Assembly: GCF_013520985.1 (NCBI RefSeq)
Contig: NZ_JACDTY010000013.1
Span: 1 to 64,000, forward strand
Direction of reading: 5' to 3'
Source: Mesorhizobium neociceri
GTDB taxonomy: Bacteria > Pseudomonadota > Alphaproteobacteria > Rhizobiales > Rhizobiaceae
DNA: 64,000 bases
The position numbers and the translations under genes were made by a program. Positions within the stretch are counted from its first letter, which is position 1. The number at the start of each line of letters is the position of its first letter. The notes beneath the pieces were generated by a model that ran no database searches, had not been told where the DNA came from, and saw nothing but the letters and a program-made list of their open reading frames with translations. Positions 26,302 to 34,035 of this stretch are shown here, piece after piece.

Positions 26302-26802
26302 TCAACCGGCGTCGGCCTTTTCCTGCTTTCGCTGTGCTGCCTCCTTCTTGCGGCGCAGCACCTCGTCGGTACCGACAAGGTCCTTCGAACCGCCCGAAAT
26401 GGAGGTCGAGACGACGGCCGGAGGATCGCTGGCGGGAAAGCTGTCCTCGAGGCCCGATTGCAGCTGCTCCTCGAGCGTATCGGGATTCTCGGAACGGCCT
26501 TCGGCGCGGCGCTCGCCAACGGCCTCGACATCGCTCTTGCTGTCTGGGTGATCGCGGGCCTCCTTCATCGTCGACACCACCAGCTCGATGGTGAACTCCT
26601 TCATCGCCTCGGCTTGCGGTTCATCGACCTCGGAGCCTTCGATCAGACGTATCAGCGACTTTTCCACATCGCCCAGTTCCTTGGTCCCCTGGCAACGCGC
26701 CAGCCGCTTGGCCAGGAAACTGACGAGCACCGGGGCGAAGGTCGAATAGGCTTGCCGGCGCGTCTCGTCGACTTGCTCGGGATGAAGCTTTTGCAGGGAC
26801 AT
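26302..26802 (-). CDS. Hypothetical protein with conserved C-terminal SFPASDPPA motif
   Basis: A 166-residue hydrophilic protein. The first ~80 residues (FAPVLVSFLAKRLARCQGTK, then LGDVEKSLIRLIEG) are helical. The C-terminal part contains LEDSFPASDPPAVVSTSISG, a motif seen in many small rhizobial proteins without a known role, then a Lys/Arg-rich tail (VLRRKKEAAQRKQEKADAG). It is convergent with the GGDEF-EAL gene, 17 bases apart. Confidence 0.65.
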   Translation of the reverse strand: MSLQKLHPEQVDETRRQAYSTFAPVLVSFLAKRLARCQGTKELGDVEKSLIRLIEGSEVDEPQAEAMKEFTIELVVSTMKEARDHPDSKSDVEAVGERRAEGRSENPDTLEEQLQSGLEDSFPASDPPAVVSTSISGGSKDLVGTDEVLRRKKEAAQRKQEKADAG

Positions 26803-26992
26803 TGTTGCTTGACTCCACTCAGGACCGTCCTGCCGGCGGCGGCTGCCGCTGGCCCTTAGGAAACTGAGGGGAGGGCAAGTGGTTCCATGCGGTGGCCGAT
26901 GACGTCGCAGTGTTCAGCTCCAGAACAGGCGCCGAACGCGAGCCGAGATAGGATGTCCGCATTCGGAGATGTCGACGGCCGAGGGCAACCGG

Positions 26993-27304
26993 TCAGCCGG
27001 CTTTTGGCTGGCCCTTGGCTCCGTCCGGCGACGCCAGTTCGTCGAGTATGGAAAGAGCAGCGCTTGGCTTCGAAGGCTTCAGCAAGCCCTGTTGGGCGGC
27101 CGCATTCTTGAAAGCGGCAAAGGCGATGTCGGGGCGGCAAGTGCCGTTCAACGCGTCATCCACCAGCCTGACGGCCGCCTTGTAGGCCGCCGCTTCCTTG
27201 TTCTTCCATGTCCCGCCCAGCGCCTTCCTGGCGTCGGCGATCGACGACACCGTCATCGAACTGCAATCCACGAATTTGATCGTCAGGGGCAGAAATCTGC
27301 TCAT
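26993..27304 (-). CDS. DUF982-like small protein
   Basis: About 103 residues starting MSRFLPLTIKFVDCSSMTVS. The pattern SSIADARKALGGTWKNKEAA-AYKAAVRLVDDALNGTC matches DUF982, a family largely confined to rhizobia. The frame is open further upstream, but the start at 27304 fits the family and follows the next listed small gene by 7 bases. No function is established. Confidence 0.7.
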   Translation of the reverse strand: MSRFLPLTIKFVDCSSMTVSSIADARKALGGTWKNKEAAAYKAAVRLVDDALNGTCRPDIAFAAFKNAAAQQGLLKPSKPSAALSILDELASPDGAKGQPKAG

Positions 27305-27311
27305 CGGAAAC

Positions 27312-27416
27312 TCACCATCCAAACCATTCCCGCGTCCGCCACAAAAGCCCGGCGAAAGGCGCGACCAGAAAGGCAGCGGCGCCCAGGACCAGAATGTTTG
27401 TTGATATCGATTCCAT
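27312..27416 (-). CDS. Possible small membrane protein
   Basis: A 34-residue frame starting MESISTNILVLGAAAFLVAP, one hydrophobic segment ending in LLWRTREWFGW. It lies 7 bases upstream of the DUF982-like gene on the same strand, consistent with a two-gene unit. No ribosome site of note; kept at low confidence. The 370 bases to its right (27417-27786) show no convincing gene. Confidence 0.35.
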   Translation of the reverse strand: MESISTNILVLGAAAFLVAPFAGLLWRTREWFGW

Positions 27417-27786
27417 GGATGGCCTCTGCAAAACGGGATCGCCATAAACGAGGAAATCGCAGAGTGGTTGCAGGCTTGGTACGCTACATGTTGCTTGCCG
27501 GCCGGAACCGCTGGGAAGCGATCGTCGCAAGGGCGAGCGGACAGGGGGCTTCGCCGAAGAGGCGGCCAGCGTAATCCCTTCTGTCGGGCTTTCTCGAACG
27601 CTTCGGAATTTCGCTTCGTAGCTCGACCCATGGCGCGGATGGCTGGCGACCCTGTTTGACGCATCGCCGAATAGAAAAATAAGCAACTGCTAAAATTGCA
27701 ATCACTCATTTAAGGGCGTCGTAATCCGGTCGGCCAATGATCCGCCATCGACAATGGCGGCCAGGTGTGCCGGATGGGAGACGACG

Positions 27787-28167
27787 ATGAAAGCTTTTCC
27801 TCTGCTGGTAGCGGTGGCTTCGGTCAGCCTGCTTGGCGCTCTGGCAGCGGGGCAATCGTTCGCAGGCGAGTTCTCGGATCATGGCGACCAAGTGACGGCG
27901 CCCGTATCGGACGAAGACGACCAGGGCGCCACCGCCAGCCATGAGGGCGATCACGCCGCCGTTGAAAATGACGAAGGCGATCACGATGACGACGGCGTCG
28001 ACAGCGGCTCGCACCAGGGCGACCAGGGTGACGATGAAGGCGATCACGAAGATGGCGATCATCAGGGCGGCGATCACGATGGCGATGGCCATGATGGCCA
28101 TGACGGCGGCGGCGGTGGCGATGGGGGCGGTGACGGTGGCGGCGATAGCGGCGACGGCGACGACTGA
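27787..28167 (+). CDS. Secreted Asp/Gly/His-rich low-complexity protein
   Basis: A 126-residue protein with a signal peptide (MKAFPLLVAVASVSLLGALAAGQSFAG). The mature part is a run of degenerate G-D-H, D-D-x-G-D-H and H-Q-G-D units that turns into a G/D tail (GGGGDGGGDGGG...). It is very acidic with regularly spaced His, so it may bind divalent metals in the periplasm or outside the cell; this is inference. ATG 27787 has GGGAGACGACG upstream. Confidence 0.7.
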   Translation: MKAFPLLVAVASVSLLGALAAGQSFAGEFSDHGDQVTAPVSDEDDQGATASHEGDHAAVENDEGDHDDDGVDSGSHQGDQGDDEGDHEDGDHQGGDHDGDGHDGHDGGGGGDGGGDGGGDSGDGDD

Positions 28168-28231
28168 TCTACGCCGCTGAAGCTGCAATCTCCCCGCTTT
28201 TGAGGAGGAGGGCAGGCGGGAGCGGGCTCGG

Positions 28232-28420
28232 CTACTTGTTCCGCCGGCCGGCGGCCGCCTTCGCCATGCTCAGCGAGCCTTGCGCCTCGCGCATCATCCT
28301 CAGCGCTTCGTCCCGGGTCAGGCCGCATTTGCGCGCAAAATAGCTCGCCTCCTCATAGGCTTCCGCCTGGGAGACCGCCGACATGCCGGGCAATACCGGT
28401 CTGGATTTCTTCTTGGCCAT
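28232..28420 (-). CDS. Small hypothetical protein
   Basis: A 62-residue basic protein (MAKKKSRPVLPGMSAVSQAE... ending SLSMAKAAAGRRNK). The middle, YFARKCGLTRDEALRMMREA, looks like a short helix-turn-helix-like or DNA-associated element shared by small rhizobial proteins. No function known. The 276 bases to the right (28421-28696) hold no evident gene. Confidence 0.55.
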   Translation of the reverse strand: MAKKKSRPVLPGMSAVSQAEAYEEASYFARKCGLTRDEALRMMREAQGSLSMAKAAAGRRNK

Positions 28421-28696
28421 GGCTTCGCAAGCGCTAAATCAATAGTTAGCTAATATAGTGTCCTTGTTTGCCAATGCAAAAGTTCGATATTGTGCCACGT
28501 GATGGTAGGCAAGGCGATGCGACAGGCCCCGTCGGCGACCGACGCCCGGCGGCGCCGACGCAGCTGCAACTCCACCGGACAGTGGCGCCGGGGCCGCGCC
28601 CTTGAAGGTCCATTGAAGCGTAATTATATCAATGACTAAGCGTGCGGTGCACGCGAAACGCAGTGCTTTTGTCAAGCTTCATTCATGGAGGTTGTC

Positions 28697-29056
28697 ATGG
28701 CAATGAAACTGATGGAAGGAAGAAAGGGCCAGGATTGGATCAATCTGGTCCTTGCGATCTGCCTGTTCATCTCACCCTGGATCATCGGTTTTACCGCTGA
28801 AACCACGCCTGCGTGGAACGCCTGGATTGCCGGCTTCGTGCTCGGCGGCCTGGCTCTCGCGACGCTTTCGGTGTTCGCCGAATGGGAAGAGTGGGTGAAC
28901 CTCGTCATCGGGCTTTGGCTGATCGTTTCGCCCTGGCTGCTTGGCTTCATGGCCAGCACCAACGCGATGGCGACGCATGTCGTCCTCGGCGTGCTGGTGG
29001 TTGCCGCGTCGGCCTGGGCGGTCTGGGACTTCCGTCACCCGCACGCGCATGCGTGA
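28697..29056 (+). CDS. SPW-repeat membrane protein
   Basis: A 119-residue membrane protein with two SPW repeats: DWINLVLAICLFISPWIIGF and EWVNLVIGLWLIVSPWLLGF. Four transmembrane helices in two pairs are predicted from hydrophobicity. GGAGG at 28687-28691 supports ATG 28697. The C-terminus HPHAHA is His-rich. The family's function is unknown, though it is often induced in stationary or envelope stress. Confidence 0.85.
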   Translation: MAMKLMEGRKGQDWINLVLAICLFISPWIIGFTAETTPAWNAWIAGFVLGGLALATLSVFAEWEEWVNLVIGLWLIVSPWLLGFMASTNAMATHVVLGVLVVAASAWAVWDFRHPHAHA

Positions 29057-29188
29057 CCGGTGATGGCAGGGTAAGCGGGGGGCCCGGCGCGGGAGCGGCG
29101 GGCTCCTTGGACTATCGGGGCACAGGGCTATGACCGGAGCGGCTTCACGAATTGCTGCAACCGGAAAGTTTTTCGTGCATTCTTGGGA

Positions 29189-29353
29189 ATGGCCTCGATG
29201 CTCCACTCCGACACGCCGGCAAAATGCTGCTCCTATTGCGGTTCGCGCGAGCATGACTACGAGGATTGCCCGAAGCGCAAAGCCGACGCCGAGCGGCAGC
29301 GGAAAGAGCAGCAGGGGCAGGGCCCTGCGCGTGAGGGACTTCTAGCCACCTGA
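29189..29353 (+). CDS. Small CCHC zinc-knuckle protein
   Basis: A 54-residue frame starting MASMLHSDTPAKCCSYCGSR. Residues 14-27 read CSYCGSREHDYEDC, an exact C-x2-C-x4-H-x4-C zinc knuckle with the Gly after the second Cys that nucleic-acid-binding knuckles favour. The rest is a Lys/Arg/Gln/Glu-rich tail (RKADAERQRKEQQGQG). No strong ribosome site was seen; ATG 29198 is the other start. It lies in its own frame between the SPW gene and a convergent hydrolase, and it probably binds RNA or single-stranded DNA if expressed. Confidence 0.5.
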   Translation: MASMLHSDTPAKCCSYCGSREHDYEDCPKRKADAERQRKEQQGQGPAREGLLAT

Positions 29354-29415
29354 ATTCAGGACATTGTGCGAAGACGAGCGGCCGCCGGCGTCAGCCGATG
29401 CTCGACAATCGCCCT

Positions 29416-29952
29416 TCATTCGATGCTTCTGACGAAAGCCATAAGCAGCGCCATTCCTTCCGGCCAGTCGTCGAGGCCGCTGTCGCCGTTGATGTGGCCG
29501 AGCGGCCCGGCAATATGCAGCGCGCTGCCCCATTGCCCGGCCTTCGCGCTGGCATAGCCATGCGGGTCATAGGGGTCGTCCGTGCTGGCGACGACCAAAG
29601 AGGGAAAGCGAAGCGCCTGGCGAGGCGTATCGGCGAAGGGGGTCGCGTAGGCGGGATAGACGGGCGATGCCGGATCGGGAACCGCAACCAGGAACGCGCC
29701 GCTAACCTTCAGCCGCGACACAGCCTGCCAATGCGCCACCAGCAGGCAACTGAGGCTGTGGGCGATCAGCACCGGCGGCGTTGTTGCCTGTGACACCGCG
29801 ATGTCCAGCGCTGCCACCCAGTCGTCGAAATCCGGCAGGTCCCAGCTCGCCGGGCTGAAGCGGCGCATCGCCGGATTGGCCTGCTGCCAGCGCGTCTGCC
29901 AATGGGCCTCGCCCGATCCGCCGCTGCCCGGCAGAATGATGAAGTCGGTCAT
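29416..29952 (-). CDS. RBBP9/YdeN-type serine hydrolase
   Basis: A 178-residue alpha/beta hydrolase starting MTDFIILPGSGGSGEAHWQT. The nucleophile elbow is LIAHSLSCLLVAHW (Ser in HSL), the acid is in VVASTDDPYDPHGYA and the His is in PLGHINGDSGLDDWPEG; this combination is typical of the RBBP9/YdeN family. The start at 29952 removes an N-terminal stretch unlike the family. Substrates are unknown. Confidence 0.85.
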   Translation of the reverse strand: MTDFIILPGSGGSGEAHWQTRWQQANPAMRRFSPASWDLPDFDDWVAALDIAVSQATTPPVLIAHSLSCLLVAHWQAVSRLKVSGAFLVAVPDPASPVYPAYATPFADTPRQALRFPSLVVASTDDPYDPHGYASAKAGQWGSALHIAGPLGHINGDSGLDDWPEGMALLMAFVRSIE

Positions 29953-30064
29953 GGAAAGTCCTGTCTGTTCGCCAGAGATAGCGCCAATTCTAGGTCTTCT
30001 CCTCATTGATGGAATGAGAGATCATCGGAAAGCGGAGAAGAATTCCGATGGATTGAAGGTGCTC

Positions 30065-30538
30065 ATGGCAAATGGCGATTATCGGCCGCGGCTCGATCCC
30101 ACCGACATGGCGATCATCGAGATCATGCAGGAGGATGGGCGCATCGGCATTTCCGAACTCGGCCGCCGCGTCGGCCTGTCCCAGCCCGCCACCTCGGAAA
30201 GGGTGAAGCGGCTGGAGGAGCGCGGCATCATCGCCGGCTACCGGGCGGCGATCGATCCCGCCGCCCTTGGTCTCGGCACCATGGCCATGATCCGCCTGCG
30301 CACCACGCATGAGCACATCCAGACCTGCCTGAAGAAATTTTCTGCCATGCCGGAAGTGGTCGAGGTGTTGCGGGTGACCGGCGAGGACTGCTTTCTCGTC
30401 AAGGTCGTCGTCCCGTCGCCGCCCGACCTCGAAAGCATCGTCGACGCCATCGGCCGCTACGGTGCGGTGACGACCAATGTGGTGTTAAGGGCAGAGCCGC
30501 AGAAGCGGTTGGGACGGGAGCTGATGGCGAAGCTCTGA
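30065..30538 (+). CDS. Lrp/AsnC family transcriptional regulator
   Basis: About 157 residues from ATG 30065 (an ATG at 30014 in the same frame is possible). The helix-turn-helix is IIEIMQEDGRIGISELGRRV-GLSQPATSERVKRLEERGII (residues ~18-60). The RAM effector domain follows (TMAMIRLRTTHEHIQTCLKK, VEVLRVTGEDCFLVKVVVPS). It is transcribed away from the hydrolase gene, 112 bases apart, a pair that may share control. The ligand is probably an amino acid. Confidence 0.87.
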   Translation: MANGDYRPRLDPTDMAIIEIMQEDGRIGISELGRRVGLSQPATSERVKRLEERGIIAGYRAAIDPAALGLGTMAMIRLRTTHEHIQTCLKKFSAMPEVVEVLRVTGEDCFLVKVVVPSPPDLESIVDAIGRYGAVTTNVVLRAEPQKRLGRELMAKL

Positions 30539-30769
30539 GCGAGGTGGGTCGGGACTTGGGTGCTAGCGAAGGCTTGCTCGCGGCTGCAGTTCGGCGCGGC
30601 GGCATCGCGGCAGTGAGGCGAGGGAGGCTGGAGCCTGTCGACATAAAGTAACTGTATTTACCTGAGAGCATGCTGCTTTGTCGTCGGGGTATAAGACGGC
30701 TGGGTCAATTTGTTCTTGTCTCTTTGAGTTCTTGATAAATCCAATAGAGCGAAAAGGGTGGTGAAGGGG

Positions 30770-31393
30770 ATGCCTGCAAAACGTGTTCTTGCGACAGCCA
30801 TCTTGCTCGCGGCGTTAGCCACTACGACCTCATCTGCCGAGACGAGGTCGGAAGAGACTTTCGAGACGATGCAGGCAAAGTTGGGAAGCCTCTTCGCTGC
30901 CAAGGATTGCGACGGCGCTTGGCGGTTAGTTTGGAAAAATCGCGGCAACGACAAGATCCAGCCGTATATGCTCCTGTCTTCTTCTGCCGTTGCGGGCGAG
31001 CACCCTTGGCAGCCTGCCGGCGATCTCGAAGACAGTGAAATCGCTTTCAAGTACGCGGTTCTTGCCTATCGGCACGGGCAAATTCTCAGCGTCAATGCAC
31101 TTCAGAAACTGGAAAACCAATACGAACAGGATTCGCTGTTTCTTCCGTTGGCGGTGGTTGAGGCCTGGATTCAGCACCTGATTTCGAACAAGGAAAGCAG
31201 GTACTACGCTCCGTCCTTCGAAACGTGCAGAAATACACCGCCGGGACTCGAGCAGGGCGTCGACAATTTCGACGTCTGCTTTGGAAGGTTGCTGGACAAG
31301 GTCGATACCTCGGACATAAACGAAACGACGATGAGCCCTCCTGACACCCACATACAGTGCTCCGAAAAGAAATTGCTGGACGGATTTTATTAG
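30770..31393 (+). CDS. Secreted hypothetical protein
   Basis: About 207 residues with a signal peptide (MPAKRVLATAILLAALATTTSSA). The mature protein (SLFAAKDCDGAWRLVWKNRG, YAVLAYRHGQILSVNALQKL) looks helical, like SEL1/TPR-type solenoids, and holds four Cys that could pair in the periplasm. I recognise no family. GTG codons at 30758 and 30761 are alternative starts; the spacing of the purine-rich stretch does not decide between them. The composition is less GC-rich than its neighbours. Confidence 0.62.
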   Translation: MPAKRVLATAILLAALATTTSSAETRSEETFETMQAKLGSLFAAKDCDGAWRLVWKNRGNDKIQPYMLLSSSAVAGEHPWQPAGDLEDSEIAFKYAVLAYRHGQILSVNALQKLENQYEQDSLFLPLAVVEAWIQHLISNKESRYYAPSFETCRNTPPGLEQGVDNFDVCFGRLLDKVDTSDINETTMSPPDTHIQCSEKKLLDGFY

Positions 31394-31552
31394 GGGTCGT
31401 TGCGGCGCTGCCGCGCCACCTCTCACCACATTTGTGGGGCGAGAAAATCAGCGCCCTGCTTTGCCGGGAAGGAATTTTTGCCGGATGATGTCGGATCGGC
31501 GGCGTGTCGCTCGTCCTTGGAGCGAAACCCGTTACAAATCTTGGAGGACATT

Positions 31553-31966
31553 ATGGAAACCGTTCAATCGCCGTGGCAGACCGCCGCCATTCTCATCGCT
31601 CGCCTGATCCTGGCCGCCATGTTCGCGATGGGGGTGGCCTTCAAGTTCATGGATATGAACATGACCGCCGGCTACATCGCCGCTGCCGGCTTCCCGTTCC
31701 CGCTGTTTCTGGCCTGGTGCGCCGCGATCCTTGAAACGCTGCTGGTGATCGCCTTCCTGACCGGCGCGTTCTTCACGCCGGCGGCCCTGGTCGCCGCCGT
31801 CTACGTGGTCTTCCTCGGCTTTGCCTTCCACGGTCCGTCGCACTGGGCCGGCAACCAGGCCGAGTTCGGCGCCTTCATGTCGCATTTCCCGTTCGCCGCC
31901 GGCCTGCTGTTTGCCGCCGTGCACGGCCCGGGCAGCGTGCTGGCGTCGAAGCTCGGCAGGGCGTGA
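31553..31966 (+). CDS. DoxX family membrane protein
   Basis: A 137-residue protein with four transmembrane segments. It starts ATG 31553 after a good TTGGAGG site. The DoxX pattern is visible: ILIARLILAAMFAMGVAFKF, then YIAAAGFPFPLFLAWCAAIL-ETLLVIAFLTG and FLGFAFHGPSHW. DoxX-like proteins are linked to redox and thiol stress; the role here is unknown. Confidence 0.83.
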   Translation: METVQSPWQTAAILIARLILAAMFAMGVAFKFMDMNMTAGYIAAAGFPFPLFLAWCAAILETLLVIAFLTGAFFTPAALVAAVYVVFLGFAFHGPSHWAGNQAEFGAFMSHFPFAAGLLFAAVHGPGSVLASKLGRA

Positions 31967-31978
31967 GGCCGTCCAGCC

Positions 31979-32284
31979 TCACATCTGGTCGTTGTAGGGT
32001 TCCTTCATCTGGCCGACCATGCGCGCCAGCTTCGAGAAGGACGGCATGTCCGTCTCCGGCTGGCACTGATTGGCCAGCTCCAGGAGCCGGATCGGGAAAT
32101 TGACGGCATCGCGGCTCGACTCCGACATGCCGCCGGACCGTTCCTCGCCGGTTTCGATGGCCTCGGCCTTGCGCAGCGCGATGTCGATCTCCTCGACCGT
32201 AAGCACGCCCTTGCGCACCAGCACCTGGTTGATCGAGGCGACGGCCATCAACAGGCCTTCGAGTTGCAGATTGGCGACGTTCAT
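31979..32284 (-). CDS. Hypothetical helical protein
   Basis: A 101-residue protein starting MNVANLQLEGLLMAVASINQ. The segment VLVRKGVLTVEEIDIALRKA resembles small rhizobial proteins with an EF-like or two-helix unit; the C-terminus is KLARMVGQMKEPYNDQM. Convergent with doxX, 12 bases between stops. Function unknown. Confidence 0.65.
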   Translation of the reverse strand: MNVANLQLEGLLMAVASINQVLVRKGVLTVEEIDIALRKAEAIETGEERSGGMSESSRDAVNFPIRLLELANQCQPETDMPSFSKLARMVGQMKEPYNDQM

Positions 32285-32365
32285 AGCTGTTGCTCCCATT
32301 GGCACAGGCTCAACGCATGAGCCTGTATTACGATCCGGACAGGCGAATGCCGGGGAGGCCGCGCG

Positions 32366-32629
32366 CTATTCCTCCATCCACCGGCGGCCATATTCGGCCC
32401 ACAGGGCCTTGACCTCCCTGCTGCCCAGGGCCGAGCCATCGCCATAGGCGATCGACACGGCGCTGATGTCGTAGTGGGGGTGGGCGTCGATGACGAAGCG
32501 GATCGCCTCGCCGAGCGGTCTTCTGCTGATGACGGGATCGGCCTGGCCCTGGCCGACACTGCGAACGCCCGAAACAGTGGCTGGCGCATGCCGCAGCCTG
32601 AACACGGATGCCATGGCTGGTTTGTCCAT
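32366..32629 (-). CDS. Small hypothetical protein
   Basis: An 87-residue protein starting MDKPAMASVFRLRHAPATVS. The C-terminal half, EAIRFVIDAHPHYDISAVSI-AYGDGSALGSREVKALWAEY, appears as a conserved unit in small rhizobial proteins. No function is known. The 222 bases to its right hold the first small-RNA unit. Confidence 0.55.
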   Translation of the reverse strand: MDKPAMASVFRLRHAPATVSGVRSVGQGQADPVISRRPLGEAIRFVIDAHPHYDISAVSIAYGDGSALGSREVKALWAEYGRRWMEE

Positions 32630-32730
32630 GCTGCATTCTCCCCGAGTCGGAGCGGAATGATTCCATAAGAGCCAGCTAATGACCAGTCGGTCGATCCCTG
32701 TCGAAGGCTGCGTGTTGCGATCCGCTGCGA

Positions 32731-32759
32731 TTGCCGGATGAGGGCGGTTATGCTATGAT
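32731..32759 (+). promoter_or_regulatory. Sigma-70-type promoter of small RNA copy 1
   Basis: TTGCCG (32731-32736), a 17-base spacer and TATGAT (32754-32759). The same box order, spacing and part of the spacer (GATGAGGGC) recur in copy 2, which supports a real promoter. Confidence 0.65.
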
Positions 32760-32765
32760 TTGACC

Positions 32766-32815
32766 ATGGTGCTGATTTGCGCCAGCGACCCGCCGCAAGG
32801 CGGGTTTTTCGTTTC
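32766..32815 (+). ncRNA. Small RNA candidate, copy 1 (two-hairpin RNA)
   Basis: The predicted transcript begins about seven bases after the -10 box. It has a 5-bp stem (GGUGCUGAUUUGCGCC), a short linker, and a terminator hairpin (CCCGCC...GGCGGG) ending in UUUUU. Copy 2 at 33721 has the same 5' hairpin base for base and a varied linker. A 21-codon frame (ATGGTGCTG...) exists in it, but the two copies differ downstream in ways that do not preserve the peptide, so an RNA role is more likely. Confidence 0.6.
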
Positions 32816-32851
32816 CGGCGATATCCCGTAGCCAGTTGAAGGTCATCGCGC

Positions 32852-33046
32852 TCAGGCCAGCGAATCCCCCGCTGGCGGCCTGGCGGGCAGGCCGAGCCTT
32901 GTCCGCTCGCCATCGGCAAAATCCTCGGCCGCTGCCTGGGCCTCGAACAGTTGTTGGGTCACCGTGCCATTCTCGGCAACCAGCACCGCCCATTGGCGGC
33001 GGCCAACGCGTTCGACACGAACGTCATCGGGCTCTCCGGCCACCAT
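32852..33046 (-). CDS. Small hypothetical protein
   Basis: A 64-residue protein starting MVAGEPDDVRVERVGRRQWA. The core RRQWAVLVAENGTVTQQLFE, followed by AAEDFADGERTRLGL, looks like a small beta-alpha unit (a DUF2188-like pattern) common in rhizobia. No function is known. The start at 33046 is preferred to the longer basic upstream reading. It lies between mucR and small RNA copy 1. Confidence 0.55.
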   Translation of the reverse strand: MVAGEPDDVRVERVGRRQWAVLVAENGTVTQQLFEAQAAAEDFADGERTRLGLPARPPAGDSLA

Positions 33047-33087
33047 GATCGTGCTCCGGCAGGCGAACGGCGCAGAGGGGCGTCGCG

Positions 33088-33528
33088 TTACGCCTTGGTC
33101 TTGCGCTTGGCCGCGGCTTTGGCGGCCGGCGCCTCTGTTCTGATGCCGAGCCCGAACTCCTTTGCCAGCTCGGATCGCTTGGCGGCGTAGCTGGGCGCCG
33201 TCATCGGATAGTCGCCGGGCAGGTCCCATTTGGTGCGATAGGCCTCCGGCGTCATGCCATGGGCGGAGCCGAGATGGCGCCGCAGCGACCTGAACTTTTT
33301 GCCATCCTCGAGGCAGAAGATGAAGTTCGGCGTCACCGAGCGCTTGCGGCTGACGGCGGGCTCGGGTGCCGGTTGCGGGGGAGCAACCGGATTGTCCACG
33401 GCCGCCAGGGCGGAATTGACGCTCTCGATCAACGCCGGCAGACTTTCAGGAGGCACTGAATTGTTGCGCACGAAGGCCGCGACGATGTCGGCGGTCAAAT
33501 TTATATTTCGGATTTTGTCGTCAGACAT
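33088..33528 (-). CDS. MucR/Ros family transcriptional regulator
   Basis: A 146-residue protein from ATG 33528 (MSDDKIRNINLTADIVAAFV). The MucR/Ros domain has FCLEDGKKFRSLRRHLGSAH-GMTPEAYRTKWDLPGDYPMT and ends PSYAAKRSELAKEFGLG. The Ros zinc site is C-x2-C...H...H; here the second Cys is Asp (CLED), a change already described for several Mesorhizobium Ros/MucR homologues that use other metal ligands or none. The protein binds AT-rich DNA and controls exopolysaccharide, motility and cell-cycle genes in relatives. A small RNA unit lies on each side. Confidence 0.9.
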   Translation of the reverse strand: MSDDKIRNINLTADIVAAFVRNNSVPPESLPALIESVNSALAAVDNPVAPPQPAPEPAVSRKRSVTPNFIFCLEDGKKFRSLRRHLGSAHGMTPEAYRTKWDLPGDYPMTAPSYAAKRSELAKEFGLGIRTEAPAAKAAAKRKTKA

Positions 33529-33686
33529 GGTTTCTGTTACCCCCTTGATGCCAAAGAACAAATTATCAGACAAAACCCGCCGGCGGCATGGCACTTTAGA
33601 ACATATGCATATGACTTGACGCCGAGTATGGTAGCGCTAACATCGCTGAGTCTCTGGCTGATGTAGGAATTGTTTCTTATTTCCTG

Positions 33687-33715
33687 TTGACGGATGAGGG
33701 CAACTATCGTATTAT
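33687..33715 (+). promoter_or_regulatory. Sigma-70-type promoter of small RNA copy 2
   Basis: TTGACG (33687-33692), a 17-base spacer and TATTAT (33710-33715), close to the ideal rhizobial housekeeping promoter. It is the counterpart of the boxes at 32731-32759. Confidence 0.7.
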
Positions 33716-33720
33716 TTCTC

Positions 33721-33772
33721 CATGGTGCTGATTTGCGCCAACAACCCGCCGCCGAGGCGGGTTTTGTTTTTC
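33721..33772 (+). ncRNA. Small RNA candidate, copy 2 (two-hairpin RNA)
   Basis: It begins CAUGGUGCUGAUUUGCGCC, identical to copy 1 in the first hairpin. A linker AACAA follows, then a CCCGCC...GGCGGG terminator with a U-rich end (UUUUGUUUUU). Predicted length is about 50 nucleotides. The retained parts are the promoter, the first hairpin and the terminator, as expected of a duplicated trans-acting RNA. Confidence 0.65.
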
Positions 33773-33816
33773 TGACTGCCCGCAAGGTGCCGATATCGAA
33801 TGTTGGCGGGACAGCG

Positions 33817-33975
33817 CCCCCCTCTGTCCTGCCGGACATCTCCCCCACACGGGGGGAGATCGGATGTCACGACGGCTTTCGCCAATCATCAAACACCGGA
33901 AGGCGGGGCGCGGCCGTGATGCCGCCAATCTCCCCCCAAGTGGGGGAGATGTCCGGTAGGACAGAGGGGGGCGTG
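33817..33975. repeat. Family A palindromic repeat, inverted pair
   Basis: Two family A copies (33817-33865 and 33926-33975) with their hairpins facing inward. They occupy most of the gap between small RNA copy 2 and the first prophage-side gene. The family is described at 7864-8055. Confidence 0.85.
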
Positions 33976-34035
33976 AAGGAACGCTATCCTCCGGTCAAAC
34001 TAGCGACCCCATTTCGCACTATCCTCGAGGACCCC

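Noticed and set aside
32766-33772. Short coding leader peptides starting ATGGTGCTGATTTGC in the small-RNA units
   Set aside because: The two copies diverge in frame and length after six codons, while RNA hairpins and promoter are kept.
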